Shown here piece by piece: positions 17,096 to 26,342 of a stretch of 64,000 nt of DNA. Numbering within the stretch: the first letter of the stretch is position 1; each line of letters opens with the position of its first letter. Origin of the DNA: Rhizobium sp. 16-488-2b (GTDB lineage: Bacteria > Pseudomonadota > Alphaproteobacteria > Rhizobiales > Rhizobiaceae); the NCBI RefSeq assembly GCF_017741815.1, contig NZ_JAGHMF010000045.1:1-64000 (forward strand), read 5' to 3'. A program made the position numbers and the translations under genes. A model generated the notes under the pieces. That model ran no database searches and was not told where the DNA came from. It was given only the letters and a program-made list of their open reading frames with translations.

Positions 17096-19057
17096 ATGCA
17101 GTACGACGAGATCATGGAAGGTCTTCTCTCCCACCAGGAGACGCCGACCGTTGACCGGTTCGGGGGGCTTGATAGGCTCTTGTCGGACGGCGCACGCGTC
17201 GGCGCGTCCATGTTCTCGGACATCATCGTTGAGATGGTGCTACCATTTCGCGACGAACGTCCTGCAGATGTCGACGAGTTTCTAGCCGACATTCTGATCG
17301 TCATCGACCGCGGCCCTGAGCTGAATACGATTTCGAACCGAATGCTAGCATTGCACTTCGACGACCCGGCGGTCGAGACGAAAGTCTTCAAACGTCTCTT
17401 GGGGACAGCTATCGACTGCGGCAGACCGACGGTGCTGCGAAACGCGGCATTAAAGGGTGCCCTTGCCTTTGCACGTGAAGATGCAATACGGCTTGCCAGG
17501 TTGGTTGCGGATCTGTCGGAAGTGTCGCCGAACGACGAGCCCACTTTCCTTGCCCATGCCGCGAGGATCGCTGGAGTCCTTCATGGCAAGACACGCAATG
17601 CAGCGCTCTCAAATTTCTTGCATGTCCTTGGAAACGTCTCCGATGTAGCCGATCAAGTTCAGTTCGAACTGGGACTGTTGTCACTGCAACAGGCGATCGA
17701 AGCCGAAGACACTGCGACCGTCCTGCTTCATCTCACCGATGCTCGACAGGCATTCGACCGCGCCGTTACCTTAAGGGATTCCCGGCACGACGCTCGATCA
17801 TACCAACTGGCGATTGATCTCCTGATGCAGTTTCACAGGCGGCAGATCCCCGAGAACATTGAGGTGCGCCTTAAGGAGCTACGTGCTACCGCGTTCGCTT
17901 ATTCGTCGTACTCGCTCATGAGCAGAAGCGATCCGATCCTTGGGTCGATCGCCAGCCAGGTAGCGGCCCTGACCTCGCTTGCCGGCAGCTTGGCCACTCT
18001 TACAAGCAGGCTTGACGAAGACGTCTGGCTCGAAGCAGTGGAGATCATCGAAGAGCATCTTTTGTTCGCATACGAGGCGAACCAATCTGTCTTTGCCGGC
18101 CGTCCTGGGCGCGGCGTGGACTGCGTGATCAGGCCTACCCTCGAACCACGTCTTTTCGGCAACCGAAATCATGTGCAGCAGTTGTCGGCATGGCTGCGCC
18201 GGCATGCATCGAAATTCGACGCCGAGCTAACCGGCGATCTCGCTAGGGCCGTCGAGGCCGCCTACTCGGGAGGAGCTGATTTCCCTACGGTCGCGGAACC
18301 CAGATACCCACTGGATTCCGCGCTTCGAGAAAGGGTTCGATCCACTAGCCAACTAGCGTACGAAGATCTTGTCGCCACGGCGTTGAAAAGCTTGCACGTG
18401 CACCAATCGGAGAACGCTGGCATTGCTGTTCGCCGCATGCTTGAGACAGTGGATAGCGATTTCGCCACTGTCGAAGACTACGCGTCGGCCGTGGTCCGTG
18501 GCCATTTTCTTGCACTCGTCCTTGGGGTCGCAAATTTCCTTGCACAGAAGCTCGACAGCTCGGTGGAGCTCGACCGTTTCTCCGAATATCTCTTCGAGCG
18601 GGGGAAGCCGCTCCCTCATGAGAAAGATCTACAACAAGACTTTCTGCGACATGCCCGCTCGGCGGGACTTCCTGTGTCCGACGAACGGAGGGGTATAGCT
18701 GGCGGACGAGCGGATGTCGTTTACACGGCGGACGGGGTAGCAATCGTCATTGAAGTTAAGCGTGAGCTTGTCGACGCATCGTTCAGCAACCTTCTCGCGT
18801 CCTACGGCGAGCAGACTGTCATTTATCAGGCGACGAACGTCAAACTAGGCGTCATGCTGGTCCTCGATCTTTCCAAGAAGAACAGCAGGCTGGCCCACAT
18901 GGACACGTGGTATGAGACGCGCATTGGCGATTTACTCAATGATGGGACCGAGCGAGCGGTCCTGATTGTCAAGGTTCCTGGACGGCGGGAGACGCCCAGC
19001 ACTGCCACGAAGGCTTCGAAGGCCGAACAGGGAAAGCGCCGGATTGTCGACAGGTGA
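17096..19057 (+). CDS. Large helical protein with C-terminal PD-(D/E)xK nuclease
   Basis: About 653 aa. Residues 1-520 are helical and repeat-like without a known signature. The C-terminal part has a restriction-endonuclease core: GGRADVVY (Asp541), then IVIEVKRE (Glu554, Lys556) and a following YGEQTVIYQ helix. It is therefore the probable effector of the cluster, cutting DNA when the SMC-like ATPase detects its signal. It starts four to seven bases after the ATPase stop (GTG 17093 or ATG 17096), so all three genes form one operon. In known Lamassu effectors the nuclease is usually N-terminal, so the arrangement is unusual. Confidence 0.7.
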   Translation: MQYDEIMEGLLSHQETPTVDRFGGLDRLLSDGARVGASMFSDIIVEMVLPFRDERPADVDEFLADILIVIDRGPELNTISNRMLALHFDDPAVETKVFKRLLGTAIDCGRPTVLRNAALKGALAFAREDAIRLARLVADLSEVSPNDEPTFLAHAARIAGVLHGKTRNAALSNFLHVLGNVSDVADQVQFELGLLSLQQAIEAEDTATVLLHLTDARQAFDRAVTLRDSRHDARSYQLAIDLLMQFHRRQIPENIEVRLKELRATAFAYSSYSLMSRSDPILGSIASQVAALTSLAGSLATLTSRLDEDVWLEAVEIIEEHLLFAYEANQSVFAGRPGRGVDCVIRPTLEPRLFGNRNHVQQLSAWLRRHASKFDAELTGDLARAVEAAYSGGADFPTVAEPRYPLDSALRERVRSTSQLAYEDLVATALKSLHVHQSENAGIAVRRMLETVDSDFATVEDYASAVVRGHFLALVLGVANFLAQKLDSSVELDRFSEYLFERGKPLPHEKDLQQDFLRHARSAGLPVSDERRGIAGGRADVVYTADGVAIVIEVKRELVDASFSNLLASYGEQTVIYQATNVKLGVMLVLDLSKKNSRLAHMDTWYETRIGDLLNDGTERAVLIVKVPGRRETPSTATKASKAEQGKRRIVDR

Positions 19058-19141
19058 TCTGTAGGCGCGCCACTCGTTGAGACCCGTCTGAAGGTGGCGA
19101 GGACCAACCAATGCGGACCTTTCCGGATCCGGCCCCAATGA

Positions 19142-19840
19142 TCAATATCCGTAACTGCTGTCTTCGTCCTTGGCTTGGAAGTGCGCCTCTAGCAGGTCTG
19201 CAGCGTTTCCCTCGCCTACCATCCGCTTTCCAACGTAGCAGCGCCACTGGTCGACACCCTTTGGTAGAACCAGTCGAATGTCCCGCTCACGACCATCCTC
19301 GAACATGAGGACGAGACTGCCACGGCGGTCGCGGTTGAACATAACCTCGGTAAAGTCGACCATGCTGCTCATGAAGCTATCGATGTGTGGCCATGCTTCA
19401 TCGAAGCGTTCGTCGTAAATGCACTTGTCTGCCGTGGCACCATAAGTTCCGTGGTCACGAATGCTTTCGATAATGTCGTCGACCGCCTCCTCGCTGGTGG
19501 CGTAATCATGACACACGACGCCGAACGATCCGTAGTCGTCGAGCCTCAGCCATCCATTGTTGCCGACCTCTTCCGCATCAAGAAATATGCGACAGAGTTG
19601 GGCGTCCTTCCAGGTTGTGTCAGTGTTCTCATCTTCCAAAAATTCGAAGCGAACCGCCACGCAAGATAACGACTCCTCGTCGGCCGTCCTGAAGATGATC
19701 TGCATCGAGTCGTCATCGTCCCAGTCCAACACGGGCGTCAGCTTTAGTTCAGCCAGTGTCGGACCAAGGCGGCGTCGCAGCTCACGAACGACGTTTCGGA
19801 ATCGAGGACGGACCTCGTTGATGGTGATGTGATTTGGCAT
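19142..19840 (-). CDS. Hypothetical acidic protein, 232 aa
   Basis: A soluble, acidic protein (runs such as DWDDDDSMQ) beginning MPNHITINEVRPRFRNV. The ATG at 19840 has GGAGAA upstream and I prefer it over the frame start at 19867. I do not recognise the family. Its first ~20 codons and its upstream region are present a second time at 19978-20150, a truncated copy that confirms the start. It is convergent with the nuclease gene to its left. Confidence 0.6.
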   Translation of the reverse strand: MPNHITINEVRPRFRNVVRELRRRLGPTLAELKLTPVLDWDDDDSMQIIFRTADEESLSCVAVRFEFLEDENTDTTWKDAQLCRIFLDAEEVGNNGWLRLDDYGSFGVVCHDYATSEEAVDDIIESIRDHGTYGATADKCIYDERFDEAWPHIDSFMSSMVDFTEVMFNRDRRGSLVLMFEDGRERDIRLVLPKGVDQWRCYVGKRMVGEGNAADLLEAHFQAKDEDSSYGY

Positions 19841-19977
19841 CGGTGTTCTCCATGTCTGGAGCAACATGGTTGAGCGAGCCGACGCTAGGCACCACGCGCC
19901 GGCGCATGAAAGCCTTTGGCGACACAGGTAACCGTCCTATGGAAAAGGGTGATCAAGTTCGCCGCTGACGAGTGATG

Positions 19978-20150
19978 TCATCGACCTCTTCCTCCGGCCC
20001 TGGCGTTGTCGCAGTTCTCGAACGCATTGCGGAGCCTCGGGCGAACTTCTGTTATTGTGATGTGTTTCGGCATCTCCATGTTGAGAACAAACGGTGGAGC
20101 GGGCCGACGGTAGGCGCCATGCGCCGGCACCGCGCGCGCACTATGAGACC
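19978..20150 (-). pseudogene. 5' truncated duplicate of the 232-aa gene and its promoter
   Basis: On the minus strand MPKHITITEVRPRLRNAFEN parallels MPNHITINEVRPRFRNVVRE of the gene at 19840, and the upstream sequence (GAGCGGGCCGACGGTAGGC against GAGCGAGCCGACGCTAGGC) is also shared. After about 25 codons the copy diverges and ends. The differences are spread along the copy, so the duplication is old. Confidence 0.65.
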
Positions 20151-20329
20151 GGCTGTCAACGCCCATGATCCGATGATCACTTGTGAGGGAGAAAACCGGC
20201 ATCCAGACAGCCGCGTTCGCGCAGCACCCTCTGGTAGCGAAGTACCTCTCGCCAAAACGTTTTCGGGTAGTCCGGGTTGCCGCCGGCGAATGGCCACTCC
20301 AAGCTTGGAAAGTGCAGGAGGGTTTTCGA

Positions 20330-21069
20330 TGATCGTGAATTCGTCGGGCGTATATCAAGGCGCCACGAATAGGGGCGTAGCGCATATACAGCAATGGATC
20401 CGCAGCAGCCGGGAAGGTGTAGCTCATACTCTTCGAAACGCAGCTAAAGAGTTCGATGAGGATCTGTCTGATATCATGACGTGCTCTAACACGGCGTACG
20501 AAAAGCAGTGGGAGCACTTCTCAGCGCTCCGAGCGACGGGCGTATGTGTGCAGCGCGACGAAATCGTTTATAGTTCGGCTCTCATCGGATTAATCGTCAT
20601 CGTATTCGTTTTCGTGTACGGGATCTTTCCAGACGAATATCGCGGTTATGCGAGTGGCGTCGCATGGTGTGTTCTCACATGCGTCGCGACAAGTGGCATT
20701 GTCGCCTGGGCCGGAATAGCTTGGCGATATTTGGCGTCGCGCGAGTTGGGTTACGCGGATTTATTCACCGCCAATAACATGCTGAGCGCCAAAGCGTGGG
20801 GCTTCAACGAAGACGCAATTTATGTTTTGAAAAGGGCGGACCAATCCGAAGTGGCGCGGGTAACGCGGATTGGTATGACGCGCATTCGAACTTTCGAGGA
20901 AGACGAGAGCGTTCTTGGAAGACGACTGCGACTGATTGAAATTGACGGAACTTGCCATGACATGTACGACCCCATCGGAAGTGGTACGGCTCAACTTTTG
21001 CAAAGCGTCATCGAGAGATCATCGGGGAATTGGTGGCGAAACTCATCTGAGCCTGCTCAGTCCGCTTAG
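20330..21069 (+). CDS. Membrane protein with two central transmembrane helices
   Basis: About 246 aa, starting at an ATG with AGGAGG seven bases upstream; the frame is open to 19972 but that part covers the duplicate of another gene. An N-terminal helical cytosolic region of ~85 residues precedes two hydrophobic helices (LIGLIVIVFVFVYGIF and a second ending in GIVAWAGIAW), followed by a ~100-residue soluble domain of beta character. No family recognised. The topology would fit a small membrane effector or sensor, but nothing in the sequence proves it. Confidence 0.6.
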
Positions 21070-21080
21070 GACTGCGTGGG

Positions 21081-21356
21081 TCAAAAGTTGGCGTCAGAGG
21101 TCCAATTGACTAAACTACTCAGTTGCCAAAGAAGTCCTGATGCGATCGCGCTCAAGACTATCGCTATTATGAACCACAAGACGTGTTTTGCGGCTGATGG
21201 CTTTGGGGACATCGGGCGCGGCATCACGCCATCTTCTTGGTAGGTCCGGACGACCGTGCTTTTGAAGATGCTGAGCTCTTTGAATGCCTTTTGCAGAGCC
21301 CAGCGTGCAAAAAACGCGGTAGGAATCAGGATGATTACGGCCGTATACGGACTCAT
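21081..21356 (-). CDS. Small two-helix membrane protein
   Basis: About 91 aa from MSPYTAVIILIPTAFFARW, with a hydrophobic N-terminal helix and a C-terminal one (VLWFIIAIVLSAIASGLLW) separated by a ~45-residue polar loop. The frame opens at a TTG at 21407; Met at 21356 is a more natural start directly at the first helix. It is convergent with the preceding membrane protein gene. Function unknown. Confidence 0.5.
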   Translation of the reverse strand: MSPYTAVIILIPTAFFARWALQKAFKELSIFKSTVVRTYQEDGVMPRPMSPKPSAAKHVLWFIIAIVLSAIASGLLWQLSSLVNWTSDANF

Positions 21357-21522
21357 GTGACGCTTTCTTTCGATGTCTCCAGATGCGTAATCGAAGGCGG
21401 TTAACAAAATTGCCGATACCTTGTCGGTTTGGCAGGGGACACTTTTCTTGCGGAGATCGCGTGTCTCGCGGCGCGACCTCGTCCAAATTCACTGGGGAAC
21501 CGCCGTCCGCGGCGAATCTGCT

Positions 21523-22152
21523 ATGACGGTCACGACAGACATGATCACTGAGTCATCCGCGCGGTTCATCGGTACCGGACCCGAGGTCAGTCTCTACACG
21601 ATGGAATTCATGACACCTGAACTGCTTTTCCTGCATCGCATGCGGCAACTCGCAATCTTGGTGGACTCCAGTTCTGAGATTGACGTCCTCGATCAAGCTT
21701 GGATCCTACGCAGCTTGTTGGTGGATCAACATCCGCTCGCCCTGACAGTGAACACGAGTAAAATCGTCTTAGAGTTCGAGGTTGGGTTGTTCACGGTGCA
21801 ACCAGACGAACACGATCAGTTGCTTATCCTAGAGGACGGGCTTGATCCGCAGTCCCGGCGGCCAGATGCGCCTTCAGCTAGACTCGACACCCAGGGTTTC
21901 CTGAACCACGTGGTGCTTTATCTGAACGGCAAGGCGTACGACATCCGCCACACCATCAAGCTTCCTGCCAATGTGTTTGGCGGAGTCCATCACGACCCGC
22001 ATCCAAGGCCCCACTTCCAAGAAACGGCAAAGGCGTCGCAGGGGATCGGCCTAGGTGGACATCCTTTGAGCGTTGGACAGCTCAAAGCGATCACTAGAGT
22101 AACATTGCGGGCTATGAGCCCCCTTGTAGAAGGCGTGAAAGCCAGATCGTAG
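21523..22152 (+). CDS. Hypothetical protein, 209 aa
   Basis: Soluble protein beginning MTVTTDMITESSARFIG; the frame extends to 21421 but the upstream residues look non-coding. It contains a mixed alpha/beta core (MTPELLFLHRMRQLAILVDS) and a His/Pro-rich loop (GGVHHDPHPRPHFQE). No family recognised. It may be co-transcribed with the following gene, 46 bases downstream. Confidence 0.5.
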   Translation: MTVTTDMITESSARFIGTGPEVSLYTMEFMTPELLFLHRMRQLAILVDSSSEIDVLDQAWILRSLLVDQHPLALTVNTSKIVLEFEVGLFTVQPDEHDQLLILEDGLDPQSRRPDAPSARLDTQGFLNHVVLYLNGKAYDIRHTIKLPANVFGGVHHDPHPRPHFQETAKASQGIGLGGHPLSVGQLKAITRVTLRAMSPLVEGVKARS

Positions 22153-22198
22153 GGACAACACAATTGCTTCAAACAAAATCAAGGCCTTTGTGATTTGA

Positions 22199-22861
22199 GT
22201 GAGATTCAAGCTACCCCAAGGATGCATCTCTGTGACGTTTGACCTCAATGCGAGCCTCCGAGAAATCGAAAAGGTCGCCGGCGAGCTTTCAAGCATGCCG
22301 ACGAATTTCCTGGGCCCGGTGGGTGCCACCATTCCTGACATCGAGTGGTTCGCTCTAGCCGCGATCAAGAAAACGGCCTCGCTCAGCCACGCATTCTGCT
22401 CGCTAATCAGGGCAAAAAATACACTATCGGCAGCCGAGCTCGTCAGGCTGCAACTCGATACGGCCCTGCGAATGTTCGGGCTAACCCTCATCTCTGATTT
22501 GGAAGCGGCCGGAAGGCATTTGATGAACGATGGAAGCTACCGCAAGCTGCGCTCACACGATAATCAACCTTTGACCGACGCGTATCTTCATCGAAAGCTA
22601 AATGAGCGGTATCCGGGTTTGACGGAGGCCTATGAGGATGCATCCGCCTTCGTTCACCTAACCGGGTTACACATCAAAACTGGCCTTTGGCCCAGACCCG
22701 GATCGCCCACACTCTACTTCGACCTCTCAGGGACGGATGACAGTCGGCCGGACGAGTGGTTCGCCGATCTGGTAGACGCGTTCGATCAGGCCACGAAGTT
22801 GACCGCCGACCTAACATCTTCGTTCATCCGTGCGCGGCGCGTCGCTCGAGTGCCAGCTTGA
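22199..22861 (+). CDS. Hypothetical helical protein, 220 aa
   Basis: Frame starting with GTG at 22199; another GTG at 22232 (before TFDLNASLRE) is possible. The protein is largely helical, with LVRLQLDTALRMFGLTLIS and a later EDASAFVHLTG. This arrangement recalls uncharacterised helical proteins found in defence islands, and a distant HEPN-like fold is conceivable, but I see no clean R-x4-6-H motif. Function unknown. Confidence 0.5.
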   Translation: MRFKLPQGCISVTFDLNASLREIEKVAGELSSMPTNFLGPVGATIPDIEWFALAAIKKTASLSHAFCSLIRAKNTLSAAELVRLQLDTALRMFGLTLISDLEAAGRHLMNDGSYRKLRSHDNQPLTDAYLHRKLNERYPGLTEAYEDASAFVHLTGLHIKTGLWPRPGSPTLYFDLSGTDDSRPDEWFADLVDAFDQATKLTADLTSSFIRARRVARVPA

Positions 22862-23092
22862 ATGAGACAACTGCTTGCCGCTGCCGGCGGCCGGACGCTT
22901 GGAGCGCGGAGATGGCACGAAGATGTTCAGCCTAAGCGGTGTCAGCCTTGAAGACGCGGAAGCCTTCTCGTGCCGCCCCGCGAAGCCGGGCAATGATCAG
23001 TTAACCACCAACCCGACCATCTTCCTCTCGTCCACCCGATGTTAATGAAGACTGGTCAAACCAGCTGAGCCAAAAAAAGCGGAGGTCTGCCT

Positions 23093-23914
23093 GTGCTTTA
23101 TCAGATGAACGGCCCATTTCCCGCGTCCGACGTGCTCTCGATCGAGGAGCGAACGAGGCCGGGTCATCCTTCGTTCGCGAACCTGCGAGCGACGCGCCTC
23201 GAGAAGTGGAAGCGCCGGCCGGACCTGAGCGGTCCGGGCATCTACGGTCTCTTCTGCAAAGGCATCCTTTATTACGTCGGCATCTACACCGGGTCGAAGA
23301 AGACTACGTTCACTGGGTCGGCCCTTGATCGTTGGGACATGCACCTGACCTTCTTCTCACTGCGATCGTCGGAGGTCTCCTTCGTTGCGCGCAGTATGCA
23401 AAAGATCCTCAAGCTGGATGGGGCGCCTGCAGACGAATATGCGAGCCTTCTTGGCGGCCGGCATCTCTCGCTCGACGAAATCTCGGCCTCGCCTTCGCCG
23501 TTCATCGTGCCGAAGCATGCTAGCTGCACCTATAGCAAGGCGCTGTTCGCTACGCGGAACTGGGACGTTTTCGCGCCTGGAAACGAAAGGTCGATGATGG
23601 ACGACGTCAGTTTCATGTATGCACGTATCCTGCCTGAGGCCGATACCCTGCTGACTGGTGCGGACGCCTATGCCCGGTACTGGTGGGCGAAGTACGAATG
23701 GATACAGGCTCGTGAGACGCGCCTCGTCAAAGCGCTGCAGCCTATCTGCAACAGCGCGACCCGCAAGTTCCGAACCGATGTCACGATGGAAGACTTTCGT
23801 GCGGCCGTCGAGCTAGAGATGAGTTCCCCGTTGGCGCCGTTCGACGCGGACAGGATGATGTCGAAATTACGCAGGAGCGTTAGGCCAACCAGCGATATTC
23901 GCGCGGCCGCGTAG
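23093..23914 (+). CDS. GIY-YIG nuclease-like protein
   Basis: A 273-aa protein starting at GTG 23093 with GGAGG eight bases upstream. Residues 47-66 read GPGIYGLFCKGILYYVGIYT, the GIY...YVG pair that defines the GIY-YIG nuclease core; Arg80 and His84 in ALDRWDMH fit the helix that bears the catalytic Arg and His. The remaining 180 residues are unknown. GIY-YIG restriction enzymes (Eco29kI type) occur beside cytosine methyltransferases, and one lies 418 bases downstream on the same strand, so a restriction role is plausible. The catalytic Glu is not assigned. Confidence 0.6.
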   Translation: MLYQMNGPFPASDVLSIEERTRPGHPSFANLRATRLEKWKRRPDLSGPGIYGLFCKGILYYVGIYTGSKKTTFTGSALDRWDMHLTFFSLRSSEVSFVARSMQKILKLDGAPADEYASLLGGRHLSLDEISASPSPFIVPKHASCTYSKALFATRNWDVFAPGNERSMMDDVSFMYARILPEADTLLTGADAYARYWWAKYEWIQARETRLVKALQPICNSATRKFRTDVTMEDFRAAVELEMSSPLAPFDADRMMSKLRRSVRPTSDIRAAA

Positions 23915-24000
23915 CGCCAGCTTGTCTCCGCCTCTGCGGCAGGTGGACCTTCTTTCCGAAGACGAGAAATTAACAGAGTCGCAAACTGAACAGCTTGCGG

Positions 24001-24105
24001 CCCTGTTGTCTCGCGGCGACCAATGCTTCGGCCGGCTGCCACCAGTTCGGGCTTTTGATGCCTGCAGAGCGTGTCCTGTCACAAACCTCCGTCGCTTGAG
24101 TGTCA
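24001..24105 (-). pseudogene. Remnant of a lipoprotein paralogue
   Basis: On the minus strand this piece encodes IKSPNWWQPAEALVAA, matching LKSPNWWLPAEALVAT of the lipoprotein at 3216-5237, and the flanking codons align too (ATEVCDRTRS against ATEAWDKARS). Directly after it comes a degenerate copy of the lipoprotein's downstream hairpin (CCGCAAGCTGTTCAGTTTGCG region), so the last ~110 codons are deleted. The rest of the 23915-24331 gap holds no other gene I can support. Confidence 0.7.
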
Positions 24106-24331
24106 GGCGCAATTGCCTCTGTCCCCCCTTAGCCTAAATTGCGTTGTCGAAACCGCATATGATCATACGTAGACTTCGGCATTCACAGTGGTTGTGAAGG
24201 AGAGCCTGTCACAAAGACGTTCTCTTGTTGCGAGCATCAGCCGGCATTTAATTTGCGATTTTTTTACCGTTTGGGTTTGCGACCTCGAAAGGACCTGTGT
24301 CGTATGCACCTCTCGAAACAGGACAGATCGC

Positions 24332-26278
24332 ATGACCAAAATCGACATGAATGCTAAAGCGCTTTCCGACGCCCGTAAGCGGATCTTGAAGATCCAGGAG
24401 GCGATGACGGCCCGCGTCCTAGAGATGGCCGCCGAAGTAGAAAAGCTCATGGCGATCGTTCCTGTTGCCGAAGCCAAGCACTTCCTGAAGGCGCGCTGTA
24501 ACTTGCCAGCAAGAGAGCTGTCCAGCTACGTCGGATTCGCGCACACCCTCAAAGGATCGGAGGAGGTTCTGCGCAAAAGCCGTGCTTCCTTCCCGGTGGT
24601 GAAGGCCCTTGTCGCAGCCGATGCCGAAACCAGACGGGAAGTCATCGAGCGCATGCAGATCGGTGCTCAGGTAGACACCAAGGACGTTGCAGCCATCCGC
24701 AGACGCCTTGCGGAAGCAAAGCTCTCGGTCTCCGATATCCAGACGGCTGTGAACAAGAAGATCGTAGCTACCGCGGCGCAGACTCACGTGAAGGCGACCA
24801 TCACGTCGTTCGAACGCCGGGTCTCCTCTTTTTCAGAAGAGCTCAGGCTTCATTGCAAGAAGGGCAGTTCTTCATCCGCAGTTGTGCAGACCGGGCTCCG
24901 TCACGAGGCAGGAAATTTGCTTGCGCAGTTCACTTCTCTGTTCGGAGATGAACTGCCTGCTGTTTCAAGCTTCAAATCGAGGTCGTCAGGTTACTGGATG
25001 GCACGCGCACATGAAGTTTTGAGGGACTTCGCAAATGGCACGCTTACCGAGATTGGTCCGCAGCACACGAGCTCTTTGCAGGTGGTCTCGGGGAAAAGCA
25101 GGATTTTGTTTGACGGGCGCTGGCGCAAGGCTCTGACCGCGCCCCCGAAGGCGTTTGCTCCACGTGTGATCGAGCTGTGTGCTGGTGCCGGTGGTCTGGC
25201 TCTTGGGCTTGAGCGCGCAGGGTTTGAGCACGTCGCACTTATCGAACGCGACAAGCACGCTGCGGCGACGCTTCGCAAGAACCGTCCGGACTGGAACGTA
25301 ATCGAAGCCGACATCCGGCAGATTGATTACACCCAGTACAGAACAGACAATATCGACCTGCTGGCTGGCGGTCTTCCGTGCACGCCGTTTAGCACTGTCG
25401 GCGAAAAGAAGGGAAAGCTCGACGAGAACGATCTCCTGATGGAGGGCGTGCGGGCGGTATACGAGATCAGACCCAAGGCATTTCTTTTCGAGAACGTTGA
25501 AGGGCTGCTGCATGCCCGCCATGCGGACTACGTGGCCGCTTTGCTTCAGAAGCTGGCTAAGGCCGGCTATGAAACTACGATAAATCGTATCAACACACGC
25601 GATTACGGCGTTGCGCAGGATCGCTCGCGGATCATGATCGTTGGTTTTCAGAAGAACCTGGACTCGCATTTTGTGATGCCGCCGAAATTCCCGCAACTTG
25701 CCAAGAACATGGGCGACGTCCTCGCGGACCTCATGGGCGCCAACGGTTGGACGGGCGCTGATGCGTGGGTCCGGATGATGAGAGAGCGGCCTGAGCAGGA
25801 TCGATTTGGCAGATCACTTGGTACTGGCGCATTGTCGGACACTATTCGGAAATACCAGGGAAGTCCTCAGGAGGGCGAAGCGCGGCGCGCAAAGAAGAAC
25901 GGGGTCTCATACGCGCCGCCCGCAAAGTCAGCGCCCACGAACGAAGATGCCGCCAAGCCGGGCTTTTTGCCCGGACTTACAACCCGTATGCGCGCGAGAC
26001 TGCAGGACTTTCCAGATAACTGGCACTTTACGGGCGGACTTCAGAGCGTCACCGATCAAATCGGTAATGCGGTTGCTCCGGCGGTGGGCCACGCAATGGG
26101 GCTGGCATTGTCTTCGGCCCTTAAAGACTGGCAGTTCGATTGGTCTGCGATCTTCGAACCTGTGAAGAGTGGCAACCGGCAGCGGGTTGATGCGCCATCA
26201 ATAGCTGCCGAGCTCAACTTGACGGCTAGTAATCCGAAGGTGGACTTGGCAGGCGCTCTTACCGCCGCTGAAGCGTAG
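24332..26278 (+). CDS. Cytosine-5 DNA methyltransferase with N-terminal extension
   Basis: A 648-aa protein from MTKIDMNAKALS; the frame runs back to 24188 but the upstream residues look untranslated. The C-terminal ~370 residues carry C5-MTase motifs in order: I VIELCAGAGGLALG (about 280), IV GGLPCTPFS with catalytic Cys near 349, VI ENVEG, VIII QDRSRIMIVG, and X DQIGNAVAPAVG. It methylates cytosine at an unknown site using S-adenosylmethionine. The first ~270 residues form an unusual helical extension (DUF3102-like in look) not found in ordinary Dcm. A GIY-YIG gene lies upstream and a terminator follows the stop. Confidence 0.85.
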   Translation: MTKIDMNAKALSDARKRILKIQEAMTARVLEMAAEVEKLMAIVPVAEAKHFLKARCNLPARELSSYVGFAHTLKGSEEVLRKSRASFPVVKALVAADAETRREVIERMQIGAQVDTKDVAAIRRRLAEAKLSVSDIQTAVNKKIVATAAQTHVKATITSFERRVSSFSEELRLHCKKGSSSSAVVQTGLRHEAGNLLAQFTSLFGDELPAVSSFKSRSSGYWMARAHEVLRDFANGTLTEIGPQHTSSLQVVSGKSRILFDGRWRKALTAPPKAFAPRVIELCAGAGGLALGLERAGFEHVALIERDKHAAATLRKNRPDWNVIEADIRQIDYTQYRTDNIDLLAGGLPCTPFSTVGEKKGKLDENDLLMEGVRAVYEIRPKAFLFENVEGLLHARHADYVAALLQKLAKAGYETTINRINTRDYGVAQDRSRIMIVGFQKNLDSHFVMPPKFPQLAKNMGDVLADLMGANGWTGADAWVRMMRERPEQDRFGRSLGTGALSDTIRKYQGSPQEGEARRAKKNGVSYAPPAKSAPTNEDAAKPGFLPGLTTRMRARLQDFPDNWHFTGGLQSVTDQIGNAVAPAVGHAMGLALSSALKDWQFDWSAIFEPVKSGNRQRVDAPSIAAELNLTASNPKVDLAGALTAAEA

Positions 26279-26322
26279 AAGGACGGCACCTCTCCTTTCA
26301 TCAGTAGATGCGCCGTCCTTTT
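26279..26322 (+). terminator. Terminator after the cytosine methyltransferase gene
   Basis: Inverted repeat AAGGACGGC (26279-26287) with GCCGTCCTT (26312-26320) and further T residues, immediately after the methyltransferase stop. It also faces the end of the convergent rclC-like gene, so it may act in both directions. Confidence 0.7.
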
Positions 26323-26342
26323 CTGAGCCCCGAGCCCAAGAT

